A stretch of 53,478 nt of DNA from Spirogloea muscicola (GCA_009602725.1 WELB01000395.1:1-53478); one strand, 5' to 3'; positions 32,801-47,800 are shown, numbered from the stretch's first letter. Notes: a model not told the origin generated them from the letters alone. Numbers and translations: made by a program.

Positions 32801-35800
32801 ATCATCGCCAAGGATCAACGTGATTATCCTGCAGCAAGCCCTTCTCCACTAAGTACCACTACAGGACATTCTCAGATGCAGGACTACTTGCAAGCAGCAC
32901 ATGTAAGACATAAGCAAGAAGGCTGGTGGCATGCAGATTCTCCAGAAAATTTCAGTGTCAAGTTGGAGAGCTACCTGAGCTTCCAATCTGATCCAGGGAG
33001 TTGTTGAGGTACTTGAGCACGTCCGTGAACGCGTTCTCCACAGTCTTGCCGCTGGTTCCGCTGGCATTGGGCCACCTTGCGAGAGCGTTCTCTCCCCCAT
33101 TGCGGCCTACAATCTGCCATGCACACCATGATCAGAGAATCATTCCTTTCTGTATAATGTAAAGCGTTCACTAGCCCACATGATCATAAACAACCAGTCT
33201 GTAAAGGTCTAAATCTTTGGACCTGCAGCTTTGTAGATGAAAGTAGAGAAGCCATTACCATGAAAGGTAGGTGGGATTCTGGCTCGAAGGATTAAGTCGT
33301 GCAGTCAGCAGCTCAGCTGGTTTGGGGGTTTAAGACCATGCCCTCAGGTCTCAGGACTGAGGCTCGGGGCTTGGGGTTTAGGGTTTAGGGTTTAGGGTTT
33401 CGGTCTGCAAGTCTGACAATGGTTGATAATGGAAATGGAAATGGAAATGGTATTCCATTACCTGGAGGTGGTGTAGCACGGTGGCCAGCGGTGGCGGGCT
33501 GCGGAGCCGCAGAGCGGACCATGCGAACTGCGGAGGGACGAGCGCCGGCGCGCCGGCCAGCACCGGCGCCGCCGCCCAGACGAGGGGCCAGTCATCGGGG
33601 GCGGCCGCCTCCTCGTACGCCGCCAGCAGGCGGTGAGCCGGGCCGCCGCACTCGTGGGGGTTGGGCACGCCCTTGAGTGCCGGCACGAACCTGACGTACA
33701 CACAAAGTCAGCAGCTTAGGATTATTCTTATTGGTAGTCCTGATAAAATTCTTATTCTATTCTCTATTTCTCCTCATATGATTTAGTTCTTGGGATGAGG
33801 ATCATTCTGTCCCGCTCTCTCGCACATCTGTATCCTGAGTCCAAGTTAGACTTAAGTATTTAGTCACAACTAAAAACAGATCTCAAGCCAGGAATTTCAC
33901 AGACTCAGACAGAGCAATCGGGATTGTAACGAAACGGTTAAGGTGCAGCTAGCTGTCTGAGGCTAGAACACGGGGACCATCATCAGCAGGTCCAGCAAGA
34001 TTTGCACGAGGACTAAATCACAAAGTCAACCTACCTAATGGACGGCCACTGCAAGTATAAGGCATTCAGACGGCCACAGCCGGGGGTTACTAATTGAAGT
34101 ACTCACTTGATTCTGCTCAAGTCCTCGCAATGTGGGCTCCCGAAGATGGACCCAAAGTTGGCCAGGACGTGGCCGACCAGGTACTCTGCGGTGCTCCACA
34201 GCTCCGGGCTGACCGCCGTCGACGGCTGGCTGAGCGCCGCCGTCACGTCCACGCCTTGCCTGCTCCCCCTGTTGACTTCGGCTGAGCCCAGCTGCTCGAC
34301 CTTCCGGGCGCACTCGAGTAGCAGCGGCGCGTCCAGCTTGTGCTGCAAGCCCGCTTCCCGGAGGACCTCGATCCAGAAGGCGGACGAGAACTCGGCCGAC
34401 GGGAAGCGCTTGCGGTCGGTCGCCAGGAACACGCGGCTCAGGAGCTCGACCGTCGGGTCCAGGAGGTCCGCCGGCCGCACTCGCCGTGCGCCGGAGTCGT
34501 TGCCGCCCGGCCGCACGAACTCCGTCTCCCTCAGAGCGGCCACCACTGCGGCGTTGACCTTCAGACTCGACCAGTGCGCCTGCAGGTCAACATACATGAC
34601 CAATGTCAATGTTGATTCTGGTGTTGACTTCCAGTAGCAGCCCCGTGACGTGTTTGCAATGTTGTTACCCCATCCTCTTACCTCATTACTACATAGTGTT
34701 ACCTCTAACAGCAGTCCCTGTCTAATTACGCTGTTGGAAGACGGTCGAGCTTAGGCACCTGGATGTAGGCCAGAATATGCTCCTGGTCGCGGTCCGCCTG
34801 AGTGCTAAATGTTGGCAGCGCAAAGCGCCCCAGTATGTCCGCATTGCTCAGCTCCTGCACGCCCAAGGTGCGGTACAGACCCTTCCCTTGCGCATCGTCG
34901 CGATACTGGCACCCACAAAACGGGGCAATGATGTTAATAAGTAAACGTGTTAAGTTGCCGAATTGCGAAAGGGTCATGTCGGGCCACTGATTTTGCTCGT
35001 GCTAGACCTCGACAGCAACAATGCTTGCATCTTCTAGTCTTCACCTGGAGGCAGTACTCAGTCTCAGGTTGGAGGAAGGCGCCCGGCGGTATCGTGCAAT
35101 GCAGGGATGGGTCTATCACAGTGTGCCCTCCTTGCACAGTGCGGTAGATGGGGAGCAGCTGCAGCACCGTCACCTCATTCGCGTCGTATGCAGCTGCAGT
35201 CTCTGCTCACGACAGCAAGAATATCATTAGTATCTAGAAGAATCAAATTCACTTCTGAGCTATGCCCCATTGGTCTGACTCGTGATGGAGCACGCTGATG
35301 CGCAGGGCACTATCATGCGCAGATGCTGTTTAAGATGTGGACATACTGCGCACAATTATCTACAGTGACAACGAACTCGATATTGCACAACTGACGATGA
35401 CGACAGCCCAGGGCTATTGTACTGAGAGGATTGAACAAGCGGAATCAACGTCTCCTCGCCTGAGTCAGGCCATGACTTCAAGGGCTTCACTAGAATGCAG
35501 CACTAGAATATGAAAGAGTGTCACTGCCAAGAGTCAAAGCAAAGCTGGGGGCAGTGGTGCTCTCTTTGAGCATATGGGCAATACCCTCGTTTGTTGACGA
35601 AAGCAAAGACGCGAGGAAGGAGAAGAAAGCATCGCAGGTCGAGGGGCTGATTGCAGCTGCGCCAAGAGCCAGGCTGCCAGCCAACTGCCAAATTGCATGA
35701 TCATAGCGAAATCAGTGGTAAAGCGCAGTCCAAGAACCTCGATCGTGAGCCCCAGATCCGCACTTAACTGCAGTATCTGCACTCCACGGTTTTGGAAGAT

Positions 35801-38800
35801 TTTCTCTAGAGGCGCAAAGCTGATTATTCTCACAAGAGCTCTGTGTCTGATTATGCATGGTCAGAACCACGGTCCACAGAGAGCCCAAGTAATGCCTCTG
35901 CTCTTCATTAAATCGACACACAACGATCCAGGCACTTTACTGGGCCCCCCCGGACCACGTCGGATGCTTACCAAAGTCCAAGGGGACCTCAAAAAGTTGA
36001 CTGTGTAATCGGAGTCACTGTGCATGCTCACCTGGAGGTTGACGAGCTTGGACACAACAATCCTCTGCAGGGGCTGATTCTCAGGCGGCAGGCAGCACCG
36101 CAGGGCTGGGCAGGCTAGAAAGGCGTGGTCATAGACCGGCACTCCCAGGGCCTTGAGCAGCGGCAGCAGCCAGGGATGCTCAGCATCCATGGCCGCGAAG
36201 CGCAGGTCAGAGTCAACGGACTCCGCCGCTGGGGCAGCCATGACTTCCACAGGCGGAGCAGTCTGTGCCGGCGCAGAGTCAGACCCAGTTTGACCAGAAT
36301 AAGGATGCGATGACTCCGGCAGGAGGTCGGCAGATGCCTGTCCGGAGGTCTCCGTGCCGCCTTGACTCTCGTCGGCCTGCCCTTGACTTGCCGAAGCCGA
36401 CAGCAGCGGAGGGGCCGCGAGACTTGGAGGCGCGGGCGGCGGGACGAAGACCAGCGCGGCCTGGTCGAGCCGCACGAGCGCCGGCCCGGCTGCGCCGACG
36501 ACCGCCGGCAGCAGCGGGTACGCGCCGAACAGCCGGCGCTGGCGCCGCGACGCGGGGCTGGCGACGGCCCAGAAGCGCCTCAGCCACGCTGCTGTCGGCA
36601 CCTGCATTAGCCGAAGTAATGCAAAGTCAAACCTCCTGGATGTGCAGCATGTAACTTCCAATTCAATGGAATCTTCATTGCTTGACTTCACACAGATCGC
36701 TTTGACGTTGCTTTGACTTTAGAGTTGGAGAATGTGTGCTGGTCGTTGAGTGGGGTCGACCTGCGGGCCGACGGCGGCGGGATCCCAGAAGACCCACGTG
36801 GGCGCCGCAGCCCACTGGCGCGGAGCCACCTGCGCGAGGCACGCCGCCAGCGCGTCCGGCGAGAGCCGCCGCAGGCCCAGCGCGGCCTGGAAGCCGGCGT
36901 GCCGGAACAGGCGGCCGAGCCCCGGGCGCTCCACAACTGGGGCGGCGACGAAGCGGGCGCCCAGCGCCGGCAGGAAGAGGCTTTGCTCGGCGGCGCTGGC
37001 GACGAGGAGGCTCGCGCTGCCTAGCCGGGCCATGGCGCTCGACGCTGTTGGGACCAGCACGCCGCTCAGCTCGCCGACCAGCACCTCATCCACCTGCATG
37101 CAGGTGTTGTCAAAATCAGGTCACATGTAATTTAAGGAATATTAACAGATCCAAAATGATCATTCGAGATATCTAGAGGTGATTCATTTGCCTTTGTGTT
37201 AAGCATCTTGCAATCTGTCCAAAGTATACGTTCCTTGTCACGATGAAAGTCAGGGATTCCTTTAGAAGAGCAACCTCAAGTGCTACTAAATGTAAAAACC
37301 TAGAGCTGTGAGTAGAAAGAACGTCAACGGATATTCTCTTAAGAAGCGTGCTGGCAGTAATAGCTACATCTCATTGTGAACGAGCTGATCTAATCAAAGA
37401 GGAGAGTGCAAGGACATTGGCAGCAGTAGCAGATCACGTCTTGCTCAGCTGTCTAGAATGATTGTCAATAAGTGAAATGAGAGGCACCCACCTCCAGTAA
37501 GTCGTCCTCGTTTACAGTGGCCTCCTCCTCATCCTCCTCTGCTGCCGCCGCCTCTGCTGCTCTCTGTGGTGCGATGCTCAAGTGTGTGCCATCACGAGGC
37601 ACCTCCATTACATGGGCGCCCACATCACCACCCAGCCTTGCAACGGCGGCGGGCTCGCGGCTCAGCTCCTCGATCGTGCTCCGGCCGAGGTCCAGCACCG
37701 CACGGCCGAAGTCTGCGAGCTCCCGCAGCGGGTCGCTGCTCCTGTGCGACGACCCATTGGTGCTGACTTGGGCAGGTTGACTCTGCACTGACAGGGCACT
37801 CGGTCCTGGTAGCAGTTGACTTTGCGATAGAGAAAGCTGGGCCTCCTGGGGTTGTCCGCGGCGCTGCTCGAGGTGGACGTCGGCGCAACAGTAGTCCAGC
37901 AAGTCCACCTGCCAAACAATGCTTGCAGTAGTATCAGTAGGAGCTTTCCGACAAAATTCGAGTAATATAATAGAACTCATATTCCTTTCCAGAATGCAGT
38001 TTCAGACAAGAAGTCTGGCTCCAGTATAAAATAACATGTCCAAGCATAGCAGACAAATGAGGACCACTACCCAACATCTGCCTTTGCACTGATTGTATGC
38101 TGTTTCAGGAATTTATGCCACGGGCCATGTGGATCTTGAGCTGCAAATCAGGACAATCAAGACTACAATGAACCCTGTGCTCTTTCCACTAAGTCTCAAA
38201 GTTGTCAACTTCTTCGACCATGGAGTCAGCCCTCACCACAAAATCCATCCCTCTCCTGCTTCTCATACCTGACCTGGAGAACTATAGTTAAGTCTTTAGC
38301 TCACACTAATCCCTGACCCCCAAACCCCACGCCCCATAATCTTTTAACTATGTGCGATTGTAAAGCCCAAGACCCGTGTGCTTGAGTGGCTGACCTGAAC
38401 GTCCATCGCAGTAACGGCCTTGGCGACGGACGGCGTGCGCAGCAGCTTCCGCAGCATGGCCGGCGTGAGCTCCTTGACGGCGGCGCCAGCCGCCCGGAGC
38501 TCGGCCGTCAGGTCGTACGGCACGGCGAAGACGCGGTAGTGGCTCCGCAGAAAGTTGCCGACCGCCGCCGGCGGCGCGCCGCCGCCAGCATCCGGAGGCG
38601 CGAGGAATACGCCATCGGCGGCGCGGCCCAGGCCGCCACCGTGGAGCTGCCACAGCGGCGCGTCCGCAAGCCGCGCATACAGCGGCTTCACCAGGCCGTC
38701 CACGAGCACCGGCCCGTCCACGCCGTGCAGCAGCTCGGCGGCACTGCCACTGACCACCACTGCGCCTCCCTCCTCCCTCTCTGCCTCCTCTGTCGATCGC

Positions 38801-41800
38801 CTGTCATGGCGTTCACGCTCGCCGCCAGCCTCCAGCAGCGGCAGCGAGCGCGGCCAGAAGTCGTACGCGTGCTCGGCGGTGATGGCCAGAGGGCCAATCG
38901 GGGGCTCGGCCTTGGGAGGCCCCAGGTCGCTGCCGCCGCTGGCCGTGCGCACGCGCTGGAGCTCAGCCAGGAGCTCCTGGTAGGCCTCGCGCACGCAGGC
39001 TAGGAGGTCGGTGTTCCAAGCCGTGCCTAGCCGGTCCATGCCAGGATTGCTGCCAACCTGCAAGCAGCAAGAGACAATGTAGGCTTCTTAAAATCCATCA
39101 GTAAAGCTGAGAATATAATGCTAGGTATTAGGGGCTTCACATACAAAGAAGCTTCTTGAGCATCAGGAGATTTCCTCATGCTATCCTATGGCTTTTTGTC
39201 GTAGAACCATGTTATGGAGACCAGATATTGCTGGACTCTTGGGGTCTGTCAAAGCATGTCAATTTTGGATAAGCAAAGTTCGACCATGAAAAGTCAGCAA
39301 AATTGATGCAACTACATGAACAACATGTACAGGCAAATGCGACAATCAGCAGCCTCATGATTGAATTGTTCACCTTCATGAGAGGGTTGTCCTCGGCAAG
39401 CCCAAAGAGCCGCCGGACGCTGCCCCCTCGGAGCACCATGAAGTCGCCGAGGACGACAACAGGAAGTCCCGCTGACGCGCGGATGACTGGGAAGGGCGCA
39501 TGCACACAACCCAGCGCTGGCGGCAGCGGCGGTGCAGGGCCGCCATCCCGGAGAACATGCGCCGCTACGCCGCCGACCGGCGTCAAGTTGTATGCAGAGT
39601 ACCTCCTACAAGCCAGCATTCAATTGTTATTCTTGAGTGAACTCTATTTATTTCCAATCTAGGCACGTTTGCTGGTCATATTGGCAGACATTCTTCGGCA
39701 TCAGCATTATTGAACAAAGCCTGAATGAAAATGGCATGTTGACTTCTGCCATCTCGGACATGCAGCCATGATCCAAGTCCTCAATCTTAAACACTAAATC
39801 CTGAAACCTACATCCTAGACCTGACACCTGATTTCTAGACGCCAATTCGAATACGAATCCTAACCACCAGAAAGACACCAAAGCGGCTTGCCATGTAACC
39901 CATGTAGTCAATTAGCCCTTTAGAAGTGACAGCCAGACCCACCTGTCAAGGGCCTTCTCGCGCGTCTGGCCAGCGCCGCAGCTCTGGGCGACCAGCCAGC
40001 GGTCGAGGACCACGGCGGCGCCCTCGCGGCTCTGCACGCTGACTGCCTGCAGCTTGCACCTGGAGTTATGTCCCCCAAAGATCGCCGACACCTGTGCAAG
40101 GCCGCCACTCAGAGCCACAGTTATCGGTCCGGTCTTCTGGGAGATTAATGCTACACATCATACTTACTGCATGGCATACTATATCCAATTAGTCAACAAA
40201 ATGTGCACTAATGCTACAGACATGCAAAATTGACATGCAGAATTTGCCTGCACCAGTCTCTCTGGCACTAAGAGCTAATGATCTCAAGCTTGGACCACGG
40301 TGTTGGTGAATATTGTCCAAACATTTCCAATTTGCGGCTTGCTCGAAGCTTACCTGAAACTTTTTCCAATTCTTCTCTGAGAAGGCGTGCCGGTATGGCG
40401 CCTGGTGCGGATCAATCCTCGAGGAGAATATCTCCTCTGGCCCTTCTTCTCCAGCTTCCCACACCGACAGTGTCACCTAGAGGGATGCAGCATGACAAGG
40501 ATTGTACTATGCTGTCATCTTTGATTGACTGGCAAAGAGATCAATCTCATCACTAGAGCATTCTTTGATCTCTAGATGAAGCAGCCCAAAAGGAACCCTG
40601 GCCTCAATGTGCTGGTTACTTTACTGCTTGGCATCAATTCAATATTTAGCAAACAAGATCATGTTCTCATCGCGCTAGGCTGAGATTCAAGGCATGCATT
40701 TTGTGGAGTCACTATGTACAGTGCTCTGAACGAAATATGATACACTAGGTCCATATTTGTTTCACACCAGATATAATGCTTAGAAGTTTCTGCTTTCTGC
40801 CATGTACTATGAGCTTCTAATGTGGGGTTAAAACCAGAGTTTGAGTCATTATGTCAGCTTCTTTCAATTACCAGGTGACAAATGGCAGAGGTGGCAAGAG
40901 GTCTCTCACCCACTCAACAGCGCGCATGAAGAGCAAAGTTGGAACAATGTGCAGCTTCAGGAGCTCCATCATGCGCGCCACGCTGTCCAGGCTGCAGCCG
41001 TCACCGTGCGGCGGCGGCGCATGCCGGGCCTCCTCCGCCGCCGTCGATGCCAGCCCCGAGGCCTCCTCGGGGGCAAACTTCAGTGGCAGCCGGATCACGG
41101 TGCCGTTGATCCACGTGCGCGCTTTGGCCGGGTGCACGTCAAAAGGCGTGAACTGATCAGGGAACTTCTTGGGCAGATCCGCGCCTTCTCCTGAAAGGGC
41201 CCCAGTGTCTTGTGATAGGATCCGAGGTCATATTGTCAATGACTCCACTAAGAGTCAGGTCAATGTTCCTATATAGACGGATGTAAATAGCATTGTGGAG
41301 GTTGTATGCCAACAAAATCTATGTTCTTTCAGCAAAGCAAATACCAGACAACTTGTCACACTGTACTCTGAAGTTGCTGGCCCACAGATCGGATGAGCAA
41401 ATGGCTACCGCTGTTGCAGTAATGCTAAGTGCATTGTACATAATTATGCATCAAAGGGCTCTTTAGTACGAGAGCTGACCCGAGAGGGAGTACACCAGGC
41501 CAGTTGGCTGGTGGCCCTCGCCGGCGCGGCGCTCGCTGGCAGGCCGGACCAGGACTCGCCCAGAGGGGTCGAAGAGGTAGAGCGCGCTGGCCGACGCGAC
41601 CGCAGGCAGGTCCGTGACGGCGTACGCGCCCAGCAGGCCGCTGCCGTAGCGGCAGGCCTCGCCGTGGCCGCTGAGCCGCGCCGGCGGCGGCGCCTGCAGC
41701 GCGCAGACCTCATCGCGGTTCAGCGTCGCGCCCTCGAACGCAACCGTTATGGCTGGCCCCTGAAATTGGCCTGCCAAGCACAAGCCACTTAGCCATTCAG

Positions 41801-44800
41801 TTACTCTTAGCGTGCTACATGAATGATGCAATGCTGCAAGAAGCAGCAGGTTAACAATGGTAGCTAACAGACCATAGATTGCCTGATATTGAGGCAAGCA
41901 AGCCTTGAATGAGGACTCTATGCAATCCACAAGCAAAACCATGTAACTGAACGTAACAGACAGACTGGACAGTTGACAATTAACAAGGTTGTCTGCACAA
42001 TAATGCTTGTATCTAGTACTGAGAGATACTGGCAACGTCATCCATGGTGAGTCCATAAACCACTGTCATCTATAAGGGAACCCATGTTATGGTACAGTCC
42101 TATGATGTCCAGCACAGGTGAGTGTAAACACTTAGTGGAGGAGCAGGATGATTGACAACGAACCCAGCGTGTTGCGTAGGAGTCGCAGCCGCGAGTGCTG
42201 CCGGCGGTCAAACACAAAGTCCACCTTGCGCGCGCCGACCTTGTCCGCAACCTCGAGCAGGTCAAAGAGCAGCAAGTCAGCGCCGCCGAGGCCAGCTAGC
42301 AGCTGAGCAACCACGCCCGCCGGCATGCATGGCAGGGACGCCGTCGTCGCCTGCTCCATGGTGGACTGCGCCAGCAGCGAGCGGGCGCCCAGGTGCTCCG
42401 CCAGCGCCTCCGGCACGAGCGGGTGCACCAGCCTCTCTGAGCCGGCTGCCACAGGCCAGCAGTGACAAAGTCAACTGGGGCTCAGGCTAGTCCAAGTCAA
42501 CTGGGGCTCAGGCTAATGGCGGCAAATCTTACTGCTGTTGCAGGACTTGGGATGTACCCTCAGCCTTTGTGGCTACTGTTTATGTACTCAAAGACTATAA
42601 GCTCAGCCCTTAACGCTGATTTTATGTACTCGAGAAGTAAGAAGCTCAACACTTAACAAAACCCAAAACTTGCTTCGGTGCACAGTCATGCTACTGAAAG
42701 CTCCACACAACAAGCAACGTAAACTGAGCTCTTCCTAGCTCTATGTCATAGCCAATGCTAGGATATTTGTCTTTGATGGCGAGACTTACCCCTCAAGTAT
42801 CATTGACAGCAAGCCCCATTTTCCTATCTGGAACGTACACCCTCTTGTGTATCCAAGCCGGCCATGAACAAGTGCCAACTCCTAGTCTAAGCATGAGACT
42901 ATAATGAGGCTTAACATCACTGATTTTGACTTTGTGGTACAAAAAGTCAGGCCTCTCACCCATGCCGCCCATCCAGTTGGCGTCGTTGAAGAGCAGGTCG
43001 CGGGCGGGCGCCAGGATGCTGCTGGCGTCCGGCAGCAGGACCTGCTGGCCGCCCAGCTGCCGGCTGGAGTCCGCCTGGAGCTGCGGCGGGACCTCGGCAC
43101 GCAGCGCGCCCAGGACGTGCAGCGCGAGCTCGAGCTGGTCCGGCGCCAGGGGCCGGCCCTGCCGGTCGGCCGCCAGGCGGTGGAGAGCGCCCGCGTAGTC
43201 CACTGCGCCAAAGCTCTCCTTGACGCCCATCGCCAGCAGGAGCTTCTTGAAGCCTACACAGCAGCAATAGATTATCCCGTCAAGTGCTGCGCTAAAGTGT
43301 CATATGTTGTGTTTATCACTGACATCAATAATTACGGCCCCAGAGACCATTGACAAATCTACTGCAGCTCAAGCGGTTTAGTTACTTGGTACCAGTCAAG
43401 TGCAATTCCCCGGAATATTCTCTGTCTGACCCCTAGACCTGTATTGTATGCCCAACGACTTTTATAAGCCTTGCCCTACATCTACAACCCCTATTTCCGT
43501 CAATCATAGAACCTACTCTATCTAAGCCTGCCGGGCAAAGCCACACTTCAACTACGTGCAGCCGTGCAGCTATGTCATGCAAAAAGCCGTGAACTCTGAA
43601 ATTGCACCTAAGGAACTCGGCAGAGGACAAAACAGAGCAATCAGCAAGCAGCAACTCAGAAGTTGATGACCACTACACCTGAAATTCCATTAAGTATATA
43701 TAAATATATGTAATATAAGCCTAGGCCTAAATTCTGAGTAGTCCTTGCTAAGGGTTGATGGATGACTCGCCTGCCAGGTGGGCTGGGACGACGCGGAGGT
43801 AGGGCTTGAAGTGTGCCGGTGAATAGTACGCCAAATCGGTGGCCGATGCAAAGCCGCCGGCGTCGCCTCCGTCACTGTCTGGAGCGGCGGTGCCCCCGAG
43901 CCAGACCCACGGCACATCCTGCAGCCCCGAGCGCACGATGACAAAGTCGTGCGAGCCGACCAGCAGCTGCAGGTGCTCGTAGATCCTGGGAATCTGCCGG
44001 TCGAGGCTGCGCTCGAGCTCCTGCAGATCCTTGACTTGGGCAGAAACCGTCCTGTCTGCCGGCGTGCGAGAGTCCACCTCAGAATCAATGATCTGATCCT
44101 CTGGGTGTGCGCCAGGATCTGCAGTGGTGTCCCTCACAGCAACTTTGTCCTTTTCTTGACTGTGGTCATCGTTGACTCTTGCCTCCTCATGAGCATGTGC
44201 GGAATCTTCAGCACCTTTCAGCTGCAAAGTCCACTTGCCGGCATCCACGGAAGGCTTGACTCTGCCGTCACCGCTGCCGTCGCTGCCAGCCATGCTTGCA
44301 GCAGCGGATCTAGCCTTCTTTGCTGCCAGAGCCCTGAGCTCCAAGTGCACACGAGAGAGCTCCACAAGCTGCCCGGCGAGCACGCCGGCATTGGGACGCG
44401 CCTCCCATCCGAGCTTGGCGCGCAGGGAGCGCGAGCGGCATTGCCCGTCAAGAATGGCCATGCTGCATAGACAGCAGCAGACATGGTCAGCAACAGCTTG
44501 ACAAGGATCATGAGATAAAAGAAAGCAGATTCTAAAGACCGCTTACAACTTTAGCCAGACTCGATGAGAACATGGGGTCATTCTGGGCTTTCAGTCTCAG
44601 GCGTGAGCCTTTGCCGGCTAAACTCATGCGTTTCATTGAGCTAGTCGAGCACTGGCAATTAAAGACACGGATGCAGCACCGAGTAAATATGACAATGGCT
44701 GTAAGCCGAGCCCCTGGACCCTACCCACTTCGAGAGCTGCTGCATAATTGCACGTGACAATCTAAAGCCCGACCCCTAGACAATCTGCTTTTCTATATTG

Positions 44801-47800
44801 TGAAACCTATGCAAATATGTTAGTGAGTCCCTTAAATGTGTTGTGAGAGTGACCACAAAGAGCAAAAAGCTAAGCAAATTACCTTCCAGAGACGAGCCAC
44901 AGGTCCTCCCAAGGCCGGACTTGCTTCGGGCTTGCAATGCGCACCCGGTCGTTGGCCCACGGGATGGCCGTCGCCGGCCGCGCTGCCAGTACCGGGCACC
45001 AGCTGGTATTTGCCAGCGTCTGCCAGAAAGAATCCTCCTCACCTTGGGCTGCGCTCGGCACCAAACTGTCAATTAACAATGAATTGTCAATCAGAATGGC
45101 GGACAGGCCTGCCACGGCACCGGGGCTAGCCGGCGGGGCATGCCGAGCGAGGACCGAGAGGGTCTCCTGAGATGTCCTGCCAGAAGGTGGAATTACTGCA
45201 GCCGCGGCCTCGTCTTGCAGTTCCAAGCCATCGAGGTGGGCCAGCAGCGCCCTGCCCCTGCTGACCGCCTCCTGATTAGTGCAGGAGGTTACAGTAATCG
45301 GAGGTCATTGCTACCAATGGTTAATAAGTTGTCAGTTGTGCATTGCGAGATACCATTAAGGAGCGATAGCCAGTGGACATAACATACAGTGAGGGCAATA
45401 AGAGCGACCCTAAGAGATTGAACAGACATGCATGCATCTTTGACAGCATCCCACTGAGCAGAACTAGACAAAACTATGTTAATGATAATATATGTCGGAA
45501 TGTTTTATCAAGTCTGAGGCCTGATACTTCATTGCACGTCACAGCACTGTGCTGTGATGAGAGTAGCCCACCTCCTCGTTGGCTGCAGCCAGCTTCTCGG
45601 TGAAGCACGCGCTGGCCAGCAAGCCCTGCCGTCCGAGCTCCCGGCGCAGGCCAAGGCTGACGAGAGCCGTGAGAGCAGGCTCCCCGCGGAACTCGGCGGC
45701 CGGGAAGAACGTGTCCTCGTCTAGGAGCGCCTGCAGCTCGCCTACCCTGGGGTCGTACAGACTGCCAGGAAATGATAAAAGAAAGTCATTACTCCTGCTC
45801 CTTACAGCTGAACAGTTGAAGATGAAGGATGCATGGAGAATTTCCTAGAGTTTAGCTTAATAGTAAGCTGTCATACTTAATTACTCTGGTTATTCTGGTC
45901 ATGTGCCCAGCTTGCAGTATAACAACTGCATATACTTGAATGCAGGACAGGCTGGACTTCACAATCAAACAATTGCTAGAACTCATTCAGGAGCATCTTC
46001 CAGCTTCCTTACTGCTCCGCTGACTGACAACCAGTCAGGCAGATGTGTATTACCAGCATTACTATCTGGTACCACTCAATCAATGCTCTCTATCATCTCA
46101 GCCCAGCGCCCAGAAAGCTATTTGAAACAAAGAGGCAAGTCCAGGCCAAGGGTACAGTCTCTGCGCTAAGCTCTGTGCTAAGCATGGGTTCTGAGAGCTT
46201 ACAAACCAGGGCATTCTCCAATTCATCTCAGCATTATGCTGCTAACGATTCTCAGACAGCAAATTTCGAGTCACTTTATGAGCACACCTTGAAGGTGTGC
46301 AGAGGGCGCCAGCAGCATTCGGGACAAAGGCGAGGCCCACGAGCGCGGCACGCGCCTCCGGCTCCCCGCGCTCGAGCGCCGGCAGCTCCGCCAAGACGCG
46401 GAGCATGGCCGCTGTCGCGCGGCCACGATCTGCACCACCCGCGAGCTCCTTGGCTGCATGGCTGCGGTAGAACTGCGCCCGAGTGACCGGCCGCACCCTC
46501 AGCGCCGTGGCCATGATCGACCGCTCGCGCTCGGAGTCGCAGCACACGAAGTCAGCGCCGAGGAGCGCCGAGTCCACGCCCGGCGGCGGGAAGAAGCAGC
46601 GGCCTTCGGGGAGGTCGGTGAGCTGCGGCTCCCCGCCGTGAGCATGGCACTCGTAGATGCGCAGCGCGCGCATGGCTGCCAGGTGCTTCTCAGCCAGGCC
46701 GCCGATGGGTCTGCCGGTCTGGCTGTGCCACTTGGACTGCAGTAGGAAGCCCCGGAGCTCGCGCAGCTCGCCCCGCGACGCGCCGGCCAGGCCGGCGCTC
46801 ATGTTGGAGGCGTTGGGCCGGTCCGCCGCCGCCGCCGCCAGCGCGTCCAGCACGCCGGCGGCGGTTGCGTCGTGGACGTACGCACCGATCTGGGGGTGGC
46901 GGACGTCCACCGCGAGGCTGAGGATCTGGCAGCCCGCGAGCTGCAGCACCGAGGCCACGTTCTCGGTCCAGCTGTCAAGCGCCAGCTGCTAAGTCAGCAC
47001 CTAGTTGATCTAATTGGGAATCATTTACTAGGCGATTAAGCATCCTAGTGAAGGTACTAGCACGGCTAGTATAAGCTAAACTCCAGCGAGGACCTGGGAT
47101 AAGTATCTGTGACATGCACCTCCCTCTCATTTGATGTAGGCAGGCATACCACTATCAAGACTAGCACAGAAGAACACAAGATTTGCGTAGAAATTGGCAT
47201 ATCTTGTCAGAGCAAAACTGACTGAACAGAGCTGCATACTGGCTAATCTGAAGCTAAATGGTGGAGCTTCCAGTGGGCCTGGTACGCTTGCTTGACCACC
47301 TGCCGTCGCGGAGGACAGGAGAGTTGTGTCGGAGGCGCACGAGGCGGCTGCCGGCCACGGGCAGCAGCGGCCACTCGCCGAAGAGGTCGAGCGACGCCGG
47401 GCAGGCGGCGGCGAGGTGCGCCCACAGGCGCCGCAGCCACTCCATGCTGGGCTGGCCCTCTGCCTCTGAACCTCCGCAGCAGAAGCTTATCATCAGGACA
47501 ATGTGTATCAACAAACAACAGAGCTAATTTCACCTCACAAAAGTTGAGGGTCAGGAAAAGCATGGGAAACAGTTAGAGGGGTCTATGTCCTAATGGATTC
47601 TCATTACAGTTGTCAATCTACAATATGGACGTTTCCCTGTCAGACACTCGGCAATGCCGTTCGCAGCCAGTCACTGGAGGCGGAAGGCGGGCCTAACGCA
47701 TCCGTCGACTTGGCCTGGACCTGACAAGTCTGGCCAATAAGTGCTCCAAATTGGTGCACAACGAGCTCACTCTGACCTTAAGTACTTGACACTGAGCATT

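Noticed and set aside
38386-39003. 205-residue plus-strand open frame and similar ones at 30395-31021, 36265-36654 and 36736-37176
   Set aside because: These are antisense shadows of GC-rich sacsin exons. The minus-strand frames are phased with their neighbours and carry family segments.
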